Of a stretch of DNA of 64,000 nucleotides, positions 7,414-16,781 are shown one piece after another. The stretch spans positions 5,248,501 through 5,312,500 of the forward strand of contig NZ_WBXN01000004.1 of assembly GCF_008973465.1 (NCBI RefSeq), read 5' to 3'. The notes beneath the pieces are model-generated. The model saw nothing but the letters and a program-made list of their open reading frames with translations, had not been told where the DNA came from and searched no databases. Made by a program: the position numbers and the translations under genes. How positions within the stretch are numbered: position 1 is the stretch's first letter; every line of letters begins with the position of its first letter. The DNA is from Streptomyces sp. SS1-1 (GTDB lineage Bacteria > Actinomycetota > Actinomycetes > Streptomycetales > Streptomycetaceae).

Positions 7414-9795
7414 ATGGACGGCGACGGCACGCAGGAAGCACGGGGCACCCACGCGACCCCTGTCCCGCGATCACGCTCCGCCCTGCCCCCGATGCCGTCG
7501 GCCCCGCCCGGCCAGGCGCCCGGCGCCCCGGTGGCCGGCTGGCTGGACGAACCCCGGCCCGCGACCGGGCCCGGCATCTGGCGCCTCGGGTACCGGCCGC
7601 CGAAGGCGGCGAAGGCCGAACGGGTCAGCCCCACGACCGTCGTCGGCATGCTGATCCCGCTGGCCGCCGCGCTGCTGGTGTGGTCGTTCTGGCGGCGCGG
7701 GGCGCTGCCGTACGAGTTCACCCTGCTGCGGCTGTTCACGCCGCAGGACTGGTGGTGGGGCGGCACCACGGCCCGCCCCAAGCACCTGGAGGACCAGGCG
7801 CTGCAGTACCCGGGCGTGGAGGCCCTGGACGTCTACAACGGCCTCTTCTTCGCCCTCCTCCTCTACACCGTCGCCCGGCTCGGCAGCTGGCCCGCCGTCG
7901 TCCGGCACCTCCTGGACGGCAGGCCCCAGCCGGCCCGCGCCCTGTGGGCGGCGTTCGGCGCCCTGGCCGCCCTCACCCTGGTCTACCCGGCCACGTTCCC
8001 CGGCGTCGGCTGGGACCCGCTGCCCGTCGTCAGCCCGCTGTTCTCCCTGATCGTGCTGCTCAGCGACTCCTACGACGTCTACTCGGCCCCCTGGGAGACG
8101 ATCCTCCACCTGCTCGTCACCGCCCTCGTGGTGTGGCCGTTCGCCCGGGTGGGCGGCTGGTGGTCGCTGGCCCGCGACCGGCTCTCGGCACGCGGGGCGG
8201 CGCAGGGGGAGACCCCGGAGTCCGCCCCCGAGCCCCGCTCCCGCTTCCCCGAACTGCGCGAGGCCGGCCGGCACCAGGCCGCCGACGTCCTCGCCGCCGA
8301 GGTCCTCGCCGGGCGCATGACCGACGTCGACTGCGCCCGCGTCGCGCACCACTGGGAGCGCGCCCGGGGCCAGGGCCGCACCGCGGAGTTCACCGACACG
8401 GTCCTGCGGCAGGGCGGCGCCGCCTTCACGCACCCCTCCGGCGCCCGCGACCTGCCCGGCCGCACCGCACGGCACGACCTGCTCAGCGGGCAGGTGCGCA
8501 TCGGCCGGTGGGCCACCACCGAGCGCACCCCGGCCGCGTACGGCGGCGCCGGCGCGGCCCTCGAACCGGCGACGCTGGGCACCTCGCTGCTGGTCGTCGG
8601 GCCCTCCGGGTCGGGGAAGACCCGGCAGGTGATCGCCCCGCTCGCCGAGTCCCTCGCGCTGCAGGCCCTCACCGGGAGCTGCGCGGTCGTCGTGGTGTGC
8701 GGCGCGGGCGCCCCGGTGGGCCCGGACACCTCGTACGACGTCGTGGTGCGCATCGGCGACCCGGCCTCGACCCACGACCTCGACCCGTACGCGGGCAGCG
8801 ACGACCCCGACGAGGCCGCCGGCTTCCTCGCCGAGGCGCTCGCCGGTGACCTCGACGCCGTCGGCACCGAGCGGGCCACCACCACGCTCGCCCAACTGCT
8901 CGGCCCCTACCGGGCCGCCCACGGGCGCTTCCCCGCTTTGCCCGTCCTGCGGGACCTGCTGGAGGGCGACGAGCGGGCCCTCACCGATCTGCGCGAGCGG
9001 CTGGCCGGCGAGGCCCATACGCCGATGCGCCGCGAACTGGAGGCCCGCGTCCGGCTGACCGGCACCACCGGCGACCCCGGCCCGGCCCTCGCCGGCCGGC
9101 TCGCGCTGCTCGACCGGCCCGCCTTCGCCGACTTCCTCGGCGCCGGCGGCGAGGAACACCGCCCCTTCTCACTGCGGGCCGTCGCCCACCACCCGCTGCG
9201 GGTCCGGATCGACCTGCCCGAACGCACCCATGGGGAGGTCTCCCGGCTGATCGCCCGGCTGGTCCTCGCCCAGTTCACCGAGGTCGTCCAGGAGGGGTCC
9301 GGCGAGCACTTCGCCGCGCTGGTGCTCGACGACGCCACCGGCACCGTCACCCCCGAGTCCGTCCGGCGCGTCCAGCGGCTGCGCCCGCGCAACGCCGGGG
9401 TCGTGCTGGCGCTGCGCACGGTCTCCGACGTGCCGGAGGCCCTGCACGGGCCGCTGTACGGGGCCGTGGGCTGCCGGATGGCGCTGTCCGGTGTGACCAC
9501 CTGGGACGGCGGCCGCTTCGCCGAGGCCTGGGGCACCGAGTGGGTGGAGACCCGGGACGTCGCCCAGCACACCGTCTTCGCCGACCAGCCCATGACCCGC
9601 GCCCTGCACCGGCTGCGCAAGCTCGTCACCGGCAAGGCGGTCACCACCGAGGCGGTGACCGTGCGGCAGGTCGAGCGGGAGCGCTGGTCGGCCTCCGAGC
9701 TGGCGCACGGGGTGCCGCCGGGCCACGCGGTGCTGTCGGTGACCAGCGTCCGGGGCGAGCACGCCCCGCCGCTGCTGGTGGATCTGCGGGGCTGA
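7414..9795 (+). CDS. Membrane-anchored ATPase, conjugation/FtsK-like
   Basis: The protein has 793 residues. The N-terminal third has a Pro-rich start and about four transmembrane segments between residues 70 and 250. The C-terminal cytoplasmic half is a P-loop ATPase with Walker A G396-PSGSGK-T403 and a Walker B-like AALVLDDATG. The layout (membrane anchor, linker, RecA-like motor) resembles TraD/VirD4-type coupling ATPases and large actinobacterial chromosomal relatives. The substrate is unknown. It sits alone between gabT and the PucR gene with no relaxase or transfer genes in view. A role in translocating protein or DNA is possible but not shown. Confidence 0.75.
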   Translation: MDGDGTQEARGTHATPVPRSRSALPPMPSAPPGQAPGAPVAGWLDEPRPATGPGIWRLGYRPPKAAKAERVSPTTVVGMLIPLAAALLVWSFWRRGALPYEFTLLRLFTPQDWWWGGTTARPKHLEDQALQYPGVEALDVYNGLFFALLLYTVARLGSWPAVVRHLLDGRPQPARALWAAFGALAALTLVYPATFPGVGWDPLPVVSPLFSLIVLLSDSYDVYSAPWETILHLLVTALVVWPFARVGGWWSLARDRLSARGAAQGETPESAPEPRSRFPELREAGRHQAADVLAAEVLAGRMTDVDCARVAHHWERARGQGRTAEFTDTVLRQGGAAFTHPSGARDLPGRTARHDLLSGQVRIGRWATTERTPAAYGGAGAALEPATLGTSLLVVGPSGSGKTRQVIAPLAESLALQALTGSCAVVVVCGAGAPVGPDTSYDVVVRIGDPASTHDLDPYAGSDDPDEAAGFLAEALAGDLDAVGTERATTTLAQLLGPYRAAHGRFPALPVLRDLLEGDERALTDLRERLAGEAHTPMRRELEARVRLTGTTGDPGPALAGRLALLDRPAFADFLGAGGEEHRPFSLRAVAHHPLRVRIDLPERTHGEVSRLIARLVLAQFTEVVQEGSGEHFAALVLDDATGTVTPESVRRVQRLRPRNAGVVLALRTVSDVPEALHGPLYGAVGCRMALSGVTTWDGGRFAEAWGTEWVETRDVAQHTVFADQPMTRALHRLRKLVTGKAVTTEAVTVRQVERERWSASELAHGVPPGHAVLSVTSVRGEHAPPLLVDLRG

Positions 9796-9878
9796 GCGCG
9801 CGATCCGGGCACGGGGCCGCGCGACGACCGTACGGTGAGGCAGAATCGGCACAGGCCGTTCATACATGACGGCCAATT

Positions 9879-9921
9879 GATCACACGGATCACCGAAGAT
9901 CCGGTGATCGCACCCGATCAC
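9879..9921. promoter_or_regulatory. Cluster of GATCAC half-sites upstream of the PucR gene
   Basis: GATCAC occurs at 9879-9884, 9888-9893 and 9916-9921, and its complement GTGATC at 9904-9909. The middle pair forms a perfect inverted repeat GATCACCG/CGGTGATC (9888-9895, 9902-9909). The array ends 18 bases before the PucR start codon. It looks like an autoregulatory operator. Confidence 0.5.
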
Positions 9922-9938
9922 ACCGATGTGAAGGCCCC

Positions 9939-11603
9939 ATGCCCCCGACGCTTGCCTCGCTCGTCCACCACTCCGCGCTCAAGCTGACCGTGCGGGCGGG
10001 CGCGGACCGCCTGGATGTGCCCGTGCGCTGGGCGCACGTCAGCGAGCTCGCCGACCCCGTCCCCTACATGGAGGGCGGCGAGCTGCTGCTGGTCACCGCC
10101 CTCCAGCTGGACGCCGAGGACCCGGAGGCGATGCGGCGCTACGTCCGGCGGCTGGCCGGGGCCGGAGTGGTCGGGCTCGGCTTCGCGGTCGGCGTCAACT
10201 ACGAGGAGATCCCCGAGGCGCTGGTCGACGCCGCCGAGGAGGCGGACCTGCCGCTGCTGGAGGTACCCCGCCGCACCCCCTTCCTCGCCATCAGCAAGGC
10301 CGTCTCGGCGGCCATCGCGGCCGAGCAGTACCGGGCGGTGACCGCCGGCTTCGCCGCCCAGCGGGAACTGACCCGACAGGCACTGACCGCCGGCCCCGAG
10401 GGACTGCTGGCCGCGCTCGCCTCCCAGGTCGACGGCTGGGCCGCGCTGTACGACGCGTCCGGCGCCGTCGTCGCCACCGCCCCCGAGTGGGCCGGGCGCC
10501 GGGCGGCCCGGCTCACCCCGGACGTCGAGCGGCTGCGCGAGCGCCCGGCACCGGCGTCCTCCGTGGTCGGCGGGCCCGAGAACGAGGACCGGGTCGAGCT
10601 GCACACCCTCGGCACCGGGCGCCGCCCGCGCGCCGCGCTCGCCGTGGGAACCGCCGCCGCGCCGGGCACGGCCGAGCGGTACGCCGTCCACTCGGCGATC
10701 GCCCTGCTGACCCTCACCACCGAGCGGTCCCGCTCGCTTCAGGCCGCCGAACAGCGGGTCGGCGCCGCCGTCCTGCGCATGCTGCTGGCCGGGCAGCCCG
10801 ACCACGCCCGCGCGGTCGCCGGGGGCCTGTACGGCGACCTGCTGGACGCGCCGTTCCGGGTGATCGTCGCGGAGGCGGCGTCCGTCTCGGCGGCCCGGGT
10901 CGTGGACTCCGGCAGCCGCGTGGCGCTGACCAAGGCGTCCGCCGCCGCCCTCGTCGTCGCCGCCGACGCCGGCGACCCGCTCGGCGCGCTCACCGAGGTC
11001 GTCGAGTCGGCGGCGGCCCGTGCGGGGGAGGCCGTGCTGGTGGTGCCCGAGACGGAGACCGGGCGGCTCGTGGTCCTCGCCACCGACGGGGGAGCCGCCG
11101 TCACCGCGTGCGCCGAGTACGCGGCCGGACTGGAGGCGGCGCGCTCCGTACCGGACCAGCCGGGCGGCGACGCCGGTGAACTGGTCGTCGGGCTCTCCGC
11201 GCCCGCCGGGCCGATCGCCGCGGCCGCCGCCTACAAGCAGGCCGAGCAGGCGCTGTCGGTGGCCCGGCGGCGCGGACGGGTGTGCGTGGAGCACGAGCAG
11301 TTGGCGTCCGGTTCGGTGCTGCCGCTGCTCGCGGACGACGCGGTGCGCGCGTTCGCCGACGGGCTGCTGCGGGCCCTGCACGAGCACGACGCGACCGGCC
11401 GGGGCGACCTGGTGGCCTCGCTGCGGGCCTGGCTGTCCCGGCACGGCCAGTGGGACGCGGCCGCCGCCGACCTGGGCGTGCACCGGCACACCCTGCGCTA
11501 CCGGATGCGGCGCGTCGAGGAGATCCTCGGGCGCTCGCTGGACGACGCGGACGTGCGCATGGAGCTGTGGCTCGCCCTGAAGGCGACCTCCACCGAGGAG
11601 TAG
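9939..11603 (+). CDS. PucR-family transcriptional regulator
   Basis: The protein has 554 residues. The N-terminal PucR domain (about 5-125) contains LKLTVRAGADRLDVPVRWA and MEGGELLLVTALQL. A middle GGDEF-like sensing region follows, and then a C-terminal HTH (PF13556) with WDAAAADLGVHRHTLRYRM near residues 507-525. PucR-type proteins sense nitrogenous metabolites, and one is known to activate GABA genes in Corynebacterium glutamicum. It lies between gabT and an aldehyde dehydrogenase, so it probably controls this locus. The SD before ATG 9939 is weak (AAGG). Confidence 0.9.
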   Translation: MPPTLASLVHHSALKLTVRAGADRLDVPVRWAHVSELADPVPYMEGGELLLVTALQLDAEDPEAMRRYVRRLAGAGVVGLGFAVGVNYEEIPEALVDAAEEADLPLLEVPRRTPFLAISKAVSAAIAAEQYRAVTAGFAAQRELTRQALTAGPEGLLAALASQVDGWAALYDASGAVVATAPEWAGRRAARLTPDVERLRERPAPASSVVGGPENEDRVELHTLGTGRRPRAALAVGTAAAPGTAERYAVHSAIALLTLTTERSRSLQAAEQRVGAAVLRMLLAGQPDHARAVAGGLYGDLLDAPFRVIVAEAASVSAARVVDSGSRVALTKASAAALVVAADAGDPLGALTEVVESAAARAGEAVLVVPETETGRLVVLATDGGAAVTACAEYAAGLEAARSVPDQPGGDAGELVVGLSAPAGPIAAAAAYKQAEQALSVARRRGRVCVEHEQLASGSVLPLLADDAVRAFADGLLRALHEHDATGRGDLVASLRAWLSRHGQWDAAAADLGVHRHTLRYRMRRVEEILGRSLDDADVRMELWLALKATSTEE

Positions 11604-11765
11604 GCGCCCGACGAGGCACAGCGCGGGACCGGCCGGGCTGCGCCAATCCGTCGAAGCCCGGCACCCCACCAGTACACCCCGGCCAAACACCCGGACGCCC
11701 CGGCGCCCCTACCGTGGGTCTCGACAGACCAGGACACCCCCAACGCGGAAGGGCCGGGAACCCCA

Positions 11766-13211
11766 ATGACTTCCACCCACGCCTTCTGGCTCGCCGGCCG
11801 CCAGGTCAGCGGCGAGGACAGCTTCGACGTCACCTCGCCGTGGGACGGCCGTGTCGTCGGCACGGTGAGCGTGCCCACGGACGCGCAGACCGAGGAGGCC
11901 GTGGCCGCCGCCTACGCCGTCCGCGACGAGTTCGCCGCCACCCCGGCCCATGTGCGCGCCGCCGCCCTCGACCACGTCAGCAAGCGGCTCGTGGAGCGCA
12001 CGGCGGAGATCGCCCGGCTGATCTCCGCCGAGAACGGCAAGCCGATCAAGTGGGCCCGCGGCGAGGTCGGCCGTGCCGTGTCCGTGTTCCGCTTCGCGGC
12101 CGAGGAGGCCCGCCGGTTCAACGGCGGCGAGGCCCAGCGGCTCGACACCGACGCGGGCGGCCAGGGCCGGCTCGCCCTCACCCGGCGCTTCCCGAAGGGC
12201 GTCGTCCTCGGCATCGCGCCCTTCAACTTCCCGCTGAACCTGTGCGCCCACAAGATCGCCCCGGCCATCGCCGCCGGCGCCCCGATCATCCTCAAGCCGG
12301 CCCCGGCCACCCCGCTGTCCGGCCTGATCCTCGGTGAGCTGCTCGCCGAGACCGACCTCCCCGCGGGCTCCTGGAGCATCCTGCCGGTCCCGAACGAGAA
12401 GATGCCCGCCCTGGTGCAGGACGAGCGCCTGCCGGTCATCTCCTTCACCGGGTCCGAGAAGGTCGGCTACGCGATCATGGACTCGGTGCCGCGCAAGCAC
12501 TGCACCCTGGAGCTCGGCGGCAACGGCGCGGCGGTCGTCCTCGCCGACTTCGCGTCCGACGAGGACCTGGACTGGGCCGCGACCCGTATCGCCACCTTCT
12601 CCAACTACCAGGGCGGCCAGTCCTGCATCTCCGTGCAGCGGGTCATCGCGGACGCCTCCGTGTACGACCGGCTGCTGCCCCGCGTCGTCGCCGCCGTCGA
12701 GGCCCAGGTCACCGGTGACCCCGACGACGACGCCACCGACGTCGGCCCGCTGGTCAGCGAGGACGCCGCCAAGCGCGTCGAGACCTGGGTGGACGAGGCC
12801 GTCGCCGCCGGCGCCTCCCTGCTGACCGGCGGCAAGCGCGACGGCGCCTCCTACGCGCCGACCGTCCTCACCGACGTGCCCTCGGACGTCACCCTCGCCT
12901 GCGAGGAGGTCTTCGGACCGGTGCTCACGGTGCAGAAGGTGAACGGCGAGGCGGAGGCGTTCGCCGCCGTCAACGACTCCAAGTACGGCCTCCAGGCGGG
13001 CGTGTTCACCCACGACCTGCAGGCCGCCTTCCGCGCCCACCGCGCGCTGGAGGTCGGCGGTGTCGTCATCGGTGACGTCCCCTCCTACCGCGCCGACCAG
13101 ATGCCGTACGGCGGCGCCAAGCAGTCCGGCGTGGGCCGCGAGGGCGTGAAGTTCGCGATGGACGACTACACCTACGAGCGGGTCCTGGTCCTCACCGGCC
13201 TCGCTCTCTGA
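11766..13211 (+). CDS. NAD(P)-dependent aldehyde dehydrogenase
   Basis: This 481-residue ALDH-superfamily enzyme has all key residues: the Asn in APFNFPL, the cofactor-contacting lysine in ILKPAPATP, FTGSEKVG, the general base E249 in LELGGN and the nucleophile C287 in GGQSCIS. The C-terminal EEVFGPVL is also present. Neighbours suggest it oxidises an amine-derived aldehyde such as aminobutyraldehyde or succinic semialdehyde. The sequence alone cannot tell which. The gene stands alone, with 162 bases separating it from the regulator and a strong hairpin behind it. Confidence 0.88.
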   Translation: MTSTHAFWLAGRQVSGEDSFDVTSPWDGRVVGTVSVPTDAQTEEAVAAAYAVRDEFAATPAHVRAAALDHVSKRLVERTAEIARLISAENGKPIKWARGEVGRAVSVFRFAAEEARRFNGGEAQRLDTDAGGQGRLALTRRFPKGVVLGIAPFNFPLNLCAHKIAPAIAAGAPIILKPAPATPLSGLILGELLAETDLPAGSWSILPVPNEKMPALVQDERLPVISFTGSEKVGYAIMDSVPRKHCTLELGGNGAAVVLADFASDEDLDWAATRIATFSNYQGGQSCISVQRVIADASVYDRLLPRVVAAVEAQVTGDPDDDATDVGPLVSEDAAKRVETWVDEAVAAGASLLTGGKRDGASYAPTVLTDVPSDVTLACEEVFGPVLTVQKVNGEAEAFAAVNDSKYGLQAGVFTHDLQAAFRAHRALEVGGVVIGDVPSYRADQMPYGGAKQSGVGREGVKFAMDDYTYERVLVLTGLAL

Positions 13212-13224
13212 CGCCACCCTCGGT

Positions 13225-13265
13225 CCGACGGCCGGAGCCCGCTGTGCGGGGGCTCCGGCCGTCGG
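13225..13265 (+). terminator. Terminator of the aldehyde dehydrogenase gene
   Basis: A perfect 16-base stem (13225-13240 pairs with 13250-13265) with a 9-base loop begins 13 bases after the stop codon. It is one of the strongest hairpins in the window. No U-tract follows. Confidence 0.8.
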
Positions 13266-13403
13266 CGTCCACGGCCCGCCGGGCCACCCGTCCGGCGCAG
13301 ACGGCCCGCCGGACCGCGCCCAGGGGCCCACCGGCCCGGACGCCCGCCGCGGACCCGTGGAAGCCGGACAACGGCTGCGCGCGGGGTGGTGGCCGCGTCC
13401 GTA

Positions 13404-13448
13404 ATCGGGTAGATACGATCGGGTAGCACCCGTCGGTAGCCAATTGGC
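13404..13448 (+). promoter_or_regulatory. Candidate promoter/operator of the acyl-CoA dehydrogenase gene
   Basis: ATCGGGTAG is directly repeated at 13404-13412 and 13418-13426, with a -10-like TACGAT (13414-13419) between. A perfect 10-base palindrome GCCAATTGGC lies at 13439-13448. All three elements are within 80 bases of the start codon and are AT-richer than the surroundings. The binding factor is unknown. A TetR-type fatty-acid regulator is one possibility. Confidence 0.35.
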
Positions 13449-13480
13449 CCATGATCCCGATTCGCGGCGAGGTGAGCCTC

Positions 13481-15415
13481 ATGTCCGCAGCACCCCCCAA
13501 ACCCACCGTCACCGAACGTGAGGCACGGCAGGTGGCCGAGGCCGCCCGCCAGCAGGAGTGGCGCAAGCCCAGCTTCGCCAAGGAGCTGTTCCTCGGGCGG
13601 TTCCGCCTCGACCTCATCCACCCCCACCCGCTGCCCACGGACGAGGCCACCCAGCGCGGCGAGGAGTTCCTCGCCAAACTGCGCGACTTCGTCGAGACCA
13701 AGGTCGACGGCGCCCTCATCGAACGCGAGGCGCGCATCCCCGACGACGTGATCGACGGGCTCAAGGAGCTCGGCGCCTTCGGCATGAAGATCGACACCAA
13801 GTACGGCGGTCTCGGCCTCGGGCAGGTCTACTACAACAAGGCCCTCACCCTGGTCGGCTCGGCCTCCCCGGCGATCGGCGTGCTGCTGTCCGCCCACCAG
13901 TCGATCGGCGTACCGCAGCCGCTGAAGCTGTTCGGCAGCCCCGAGCAGAAGGAACGCTTCCTCCCGCGCTGCGCCCGCACCGACATCAGCGCCTTCCTGC
14001 TGACCGAGCCCGACGTCGGCTCCGACCCCGCGCGCCTCGCCACCACCGCCGTGCCCGATGGGGACGACTACGTCCTCGACGGCGTGAAGCTGTGGACCAC
14101 CAACGGCGTCGTCGCCGACCTCCTCGTCGTCATGGCCCGGGTGCCGAAGTCGGAGGGCCACAAGGGCGGCATCACCGCCTTCGTCGTCGAGACCAACTCG
14201 CCCGGCATCACCGTCGAGAACCGCAACGCGTTCATGGGCCTGCGCGGCATCGAGAACGGCGTCACCCGCTTCCACCAGGTGCGCGTCCCCGCCTCCCACC
14301 GCATCGGCCCCGAGGGCGCCGGCCTGAAGATCGCGCTGACCACGCTGAACACCGGCCGGCTCTCGCTGCCCGCGTCCTGCGTGGCCGCCGGCAAGTGGTG
14401 CCTGAAGATCGCCCGCGAGTGGTCGGCGGCCCGTGAGCAGTGGGGCAAGCCCATCGCCCACCACGAGGCCGTCGGCGCGAAGATCTCCTTCATCGCGGCC
14501 ACCACCTTCGCCCTGGAGGCCGTCACCGACCTCGCCTCCCAGATGGCCGACGAGGACCGCAACGACATCCGGATCGAAGGCGCCCTCGCCAAGCTGTTCG
14601 CCTCCGAGATGGGCTGGCTCATCGCCGACGAGCTCGTCCAGATCCGCGGCGGCCGCGGCTTCGAGACGGCCGACTCGCTCCGGGCGCGCGGCGAGCGCGG
14701 CGTCCCCGCCGAACAGGTCCTGCGCGACCTGCGCATCAACCGCATCTTCGAGGGCTCGACGGAGATCATGCACCTCCTGATCGCCCGCGAGGCCGTCGAC
14801 GCCCACCTCTCCGTCGCCGGGGACCTCATCGACCCCGACAAGTCCCTCCAGGACAAGGCGAAGGCGGGCGCGAACGCCGGTGTCTTCTACGCCAAGTGGC
14901 TGCCGAAGCTGGTCGCCGGACAGGGGCAACTGCCCTACACGTACAGCGAGTTCAAGCAGGGCGTCGACCTCTCCGGACATCTGCGGTACGTCGAGCGCAC
15001 CGCCCGCAAGCTCGCCCGCTCCACCTTCTACGGCATGTCCCGCTGGCAGGGCCGCATGGAGAGCAAGCAGGGCTTCCTCGGCCGGATCGTCGACATCGGC
15101 GCCGAGCTGTTCGCCATGAGCGCCGCCTGCGTCCGCGCCGAGCACCTGCGGGCCCGCGGCGAGCACGGCCGCGAGGCGTACCAACTCGCCGACGCGTTCT
15201 GCCGGCAGTCCCGGCTGCGCGTCGAGGAACTGTTCGGCCGGCTCTGGTCCAACACCGACGACCTGGACCGCAAGGTCGTCAAGGGCGTGATGTCCGGCAC
15301 GTACACGTGGCTGGAGCAGGGCATCGTCGACCCGTCCGACGACGGCGGCGTCTGGATCGCCGACGCCACCCCGGGCCCGAGCACGCACGAGAACGTCCAC
15401 CGCCCGATCCGCTGA
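13481..15415 (+). CDS. Acyl-CoA dehydrogenase (long, FadE-type)
   Basis: The protein has 644 residues, longer than the usual 380-400, because an extra C-terminal helical region follows the catalytic domain as in VLCAD/ACAD9-type enzymes. The features seen are the N-terminal helical domain, FLLTEPDVGSDPA (flavin and substrate contact), LWTTNGVVAD, the LRGIENG segment, and IFEGSTEIMHLL with the catalytic glutamate. It introduces the alpha-beta double bond in fatty acyl-CoA. An upstream ATG at 13451 is in frame, but the SD-like GAGGTGAG (13469-13475) points to ATG 13481. Confidence 0.9.
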   Translation: MSAAPPKPTVTEREARQVAEAARQQEWRKPSFAKELFLGRFRLDLIHPHPLPTDEATQRGEEFLAKLRDFVETKVDGALIEREARIPDDVIDGLKELGAFGMKIDTKYGGLGLGQVYYNKALTLVGSASPAIGVLLSAHQSIGVPQPLKLFGSPEQKERFLPRCARTDISAFLLTEPDVGSDPARLATTAVPDGDDYVLDGVKLWTTNGVVADLLVVMARVPKSEGHKGGITAFVVETNSPGITVENRNAFMGLRGIENGVTRFHQVRVPASHRIGPEGAGLKIALTTLNTGRLSLPASCVAAGKWCLKIAREWSAAREQWGKPIAHHEAVGAKISFIAATTFALEAVTDLASQMADEDRNDIRIEGALAKLFASEMGWLIADELVQIRGGRGFETADSLRARGERGVPAEQVLRDLRINRIFEGSTEIMHLLIAREAVDAHLSVAGDLIDPDKSLQDKAKAGANAGVFYAKWLPKLVAGQGQLPYTYSEFKQGVDLSGHLRYVERTARKLARSTFYGMSRWQGRMESKQGFLGRIVDIGAELFAMSAACVRAEHLRARGEHGREAYQLADAFCRQSRLRVEELFGRLWSNTDDLDRKVVKGVMSGTYTWLEQGIVDPSDDGGVWIADATPGPSTHENVHRPIR

Positions 15416-15521
15416 CCGTCCCGTGAGGGGTCACCGCCCGCGGCGGCCCCTCACCATCCTGTTACCCACCCGATGGGGACACGCGGTCCTGCCCGCCGAC
15501 CGCTGCGGCCACAATGGGGGG

Positions 15522-16781
15522 ATGAGCGACAGTCCAGCCTCCCCCCTCGCCGACCCGCACCTCGTCTACGACCCCGTGGCGGGCGGCGGTCCCAAGGACG
15601 TGGTGATCCTCGGCTCCACCGGCTCGATCGGCACCCAGGCCATCGACCTCGTGCTGCGCAACCCCGGCCGGTTCCGGGTCACGGCGCTGTCCGCGAACGG
15701 CGGCCGGGTCGCGCTCCTCGCCGAGCAGGCGCACCGGCTGAAGGTCCGGACCGTCGCCGTCGCCCGCGAGGACGCCGTCCCGGCCCTGCGCGACGCTCTG
15801 CGCGACCGGTACGGCGCGGGGGAGCCGCTGCCCGAGATCCTCGCGGGACCGGACGCGGCCACCCAGGTCGCCGCCTCCGACTGCCACACCGTCCTCAACG
15901 GCATCACCGGCTCCATCGGCCTGGCCCCCACGCTCGCCGCGCTGGAGGCCGGCCGCACCCTCGCCCTCGCCAACAAGGAGTCGCTGATCGTCGGCGGCCC
16001 CCTGGTCAAGGCGCTGGCCAAGCCCGGGCAGATCATCCCGGTCGACTCCGAGCACGCCGCCCTCTTCCAGGCGCTGGCGTCCGGCTCGCGCGCCGACGTG
16101 CGCAAGCTCGTCGTCACCGCGTCCGGCGGCCCCTTCCGCGGCCGGACCAAGGCCGAGCTGGCGCACGTCACCGTCGACGACGCCCTCGCGCACCCCACCT
16201 GGGCGATGGGCCCGGTCATCACGATCAACTCGGCGACCCTCGTCAACAAGGGGCTCGAGGTCATCGAGGCGCACCTGCTCTACGACATTTCCTTCGACCG
16301 CATTGAGGTGGTCGTGCATCCCCAGTCGTATGTCCACTCGATGGTCGAGTTCACCGACGGTTCCACGATCGCCCAGGCGACGCCGCCCGACATGCGCGGC
16401 CCGATCGCCATCGGACTGGGCTGGCCCGAGCGCGTCCCGGACGCCGCCCCCACCTTCGACTGGAGCAAGGCGTCGACGTGGGAGTTCTTCCCGCTCGACA
16501 ACGACGCCTTCCCGTCGGTGAACCTGGCGCGGCACGTCGGTGAGCTCGCGGGCACGGCCCCGGCGGTGTTCAATGCCGCCAACGAGGAGTGCGTCGAGGC
16601 GTTCCGGGCCGGCGCGCTGCCGTTCAACGGCATCATGGAGACCGTCACGCGGGTGGTGGAGGAGCACGGCACCCCGCGCTCGGGAACTTCGCTGACCGTC
16701 GCGGACGTCCTCGAAGCGGAGACCTGGGCCCGCGCACGCGCCCGGGAACTGGCGGCACACACGGCGGAGGCCCGTGCATGA
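15522..16781 (+). CDS. dxr: 1-deoxy-D-xylulose 5-phosphate reductoisomerase
   Basis: This 419-residue enzyme carries out the second step of the MEP isoprenoid pathway, converting DXP to MEP with NADPH and a divalent metal. The features seen are the NADPH-binding [31 protein letters not shown], the metal/substrate segment [10 protein letters not shown] and TASGGPFR. Length is normal. The ATG at 15522 follows a G-rich SD. The stop overlaps the rseP start (ATGA at 16778-16781), and ispG lies 1.5 kb downstream, an order common in actinobacteria. Confidence 0.97.
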   Translation: MSDSPASPLADPHLVYDPVAGGGPKDVVILGSTGSIGTQAIDLVLRNPGRFRVTALSANGGRVALLAEQAHRLKVRTVAVAREDAVPALRDALRDRYGAGEPLPEILAGPDAATQVAASDCHTVLNGITGSIGLAPTLAALEAGRTLALANKESLIVGGPLVKALAKPGQIIPVDSEHAALFQALASGSRADVRKLVVTASGGPFRGRTKAELAHVTVDDALAHPTWAMGPVITINSATLVNKGLEVIEAHLLYDISFDRIEVVVHPQSYVHSMVEFTDGSTIAQATPPDMRGPIAIGLGWPERVPDAAPTFDWSKASTWEFFPLDNDAFPSVNLARHVGELAGTAPAVFNAANEECVEAFRAGALPFNGIMETVTRVVEEHGTPRSGTSLTVADVLEAETWARARARELAAHTAEARA

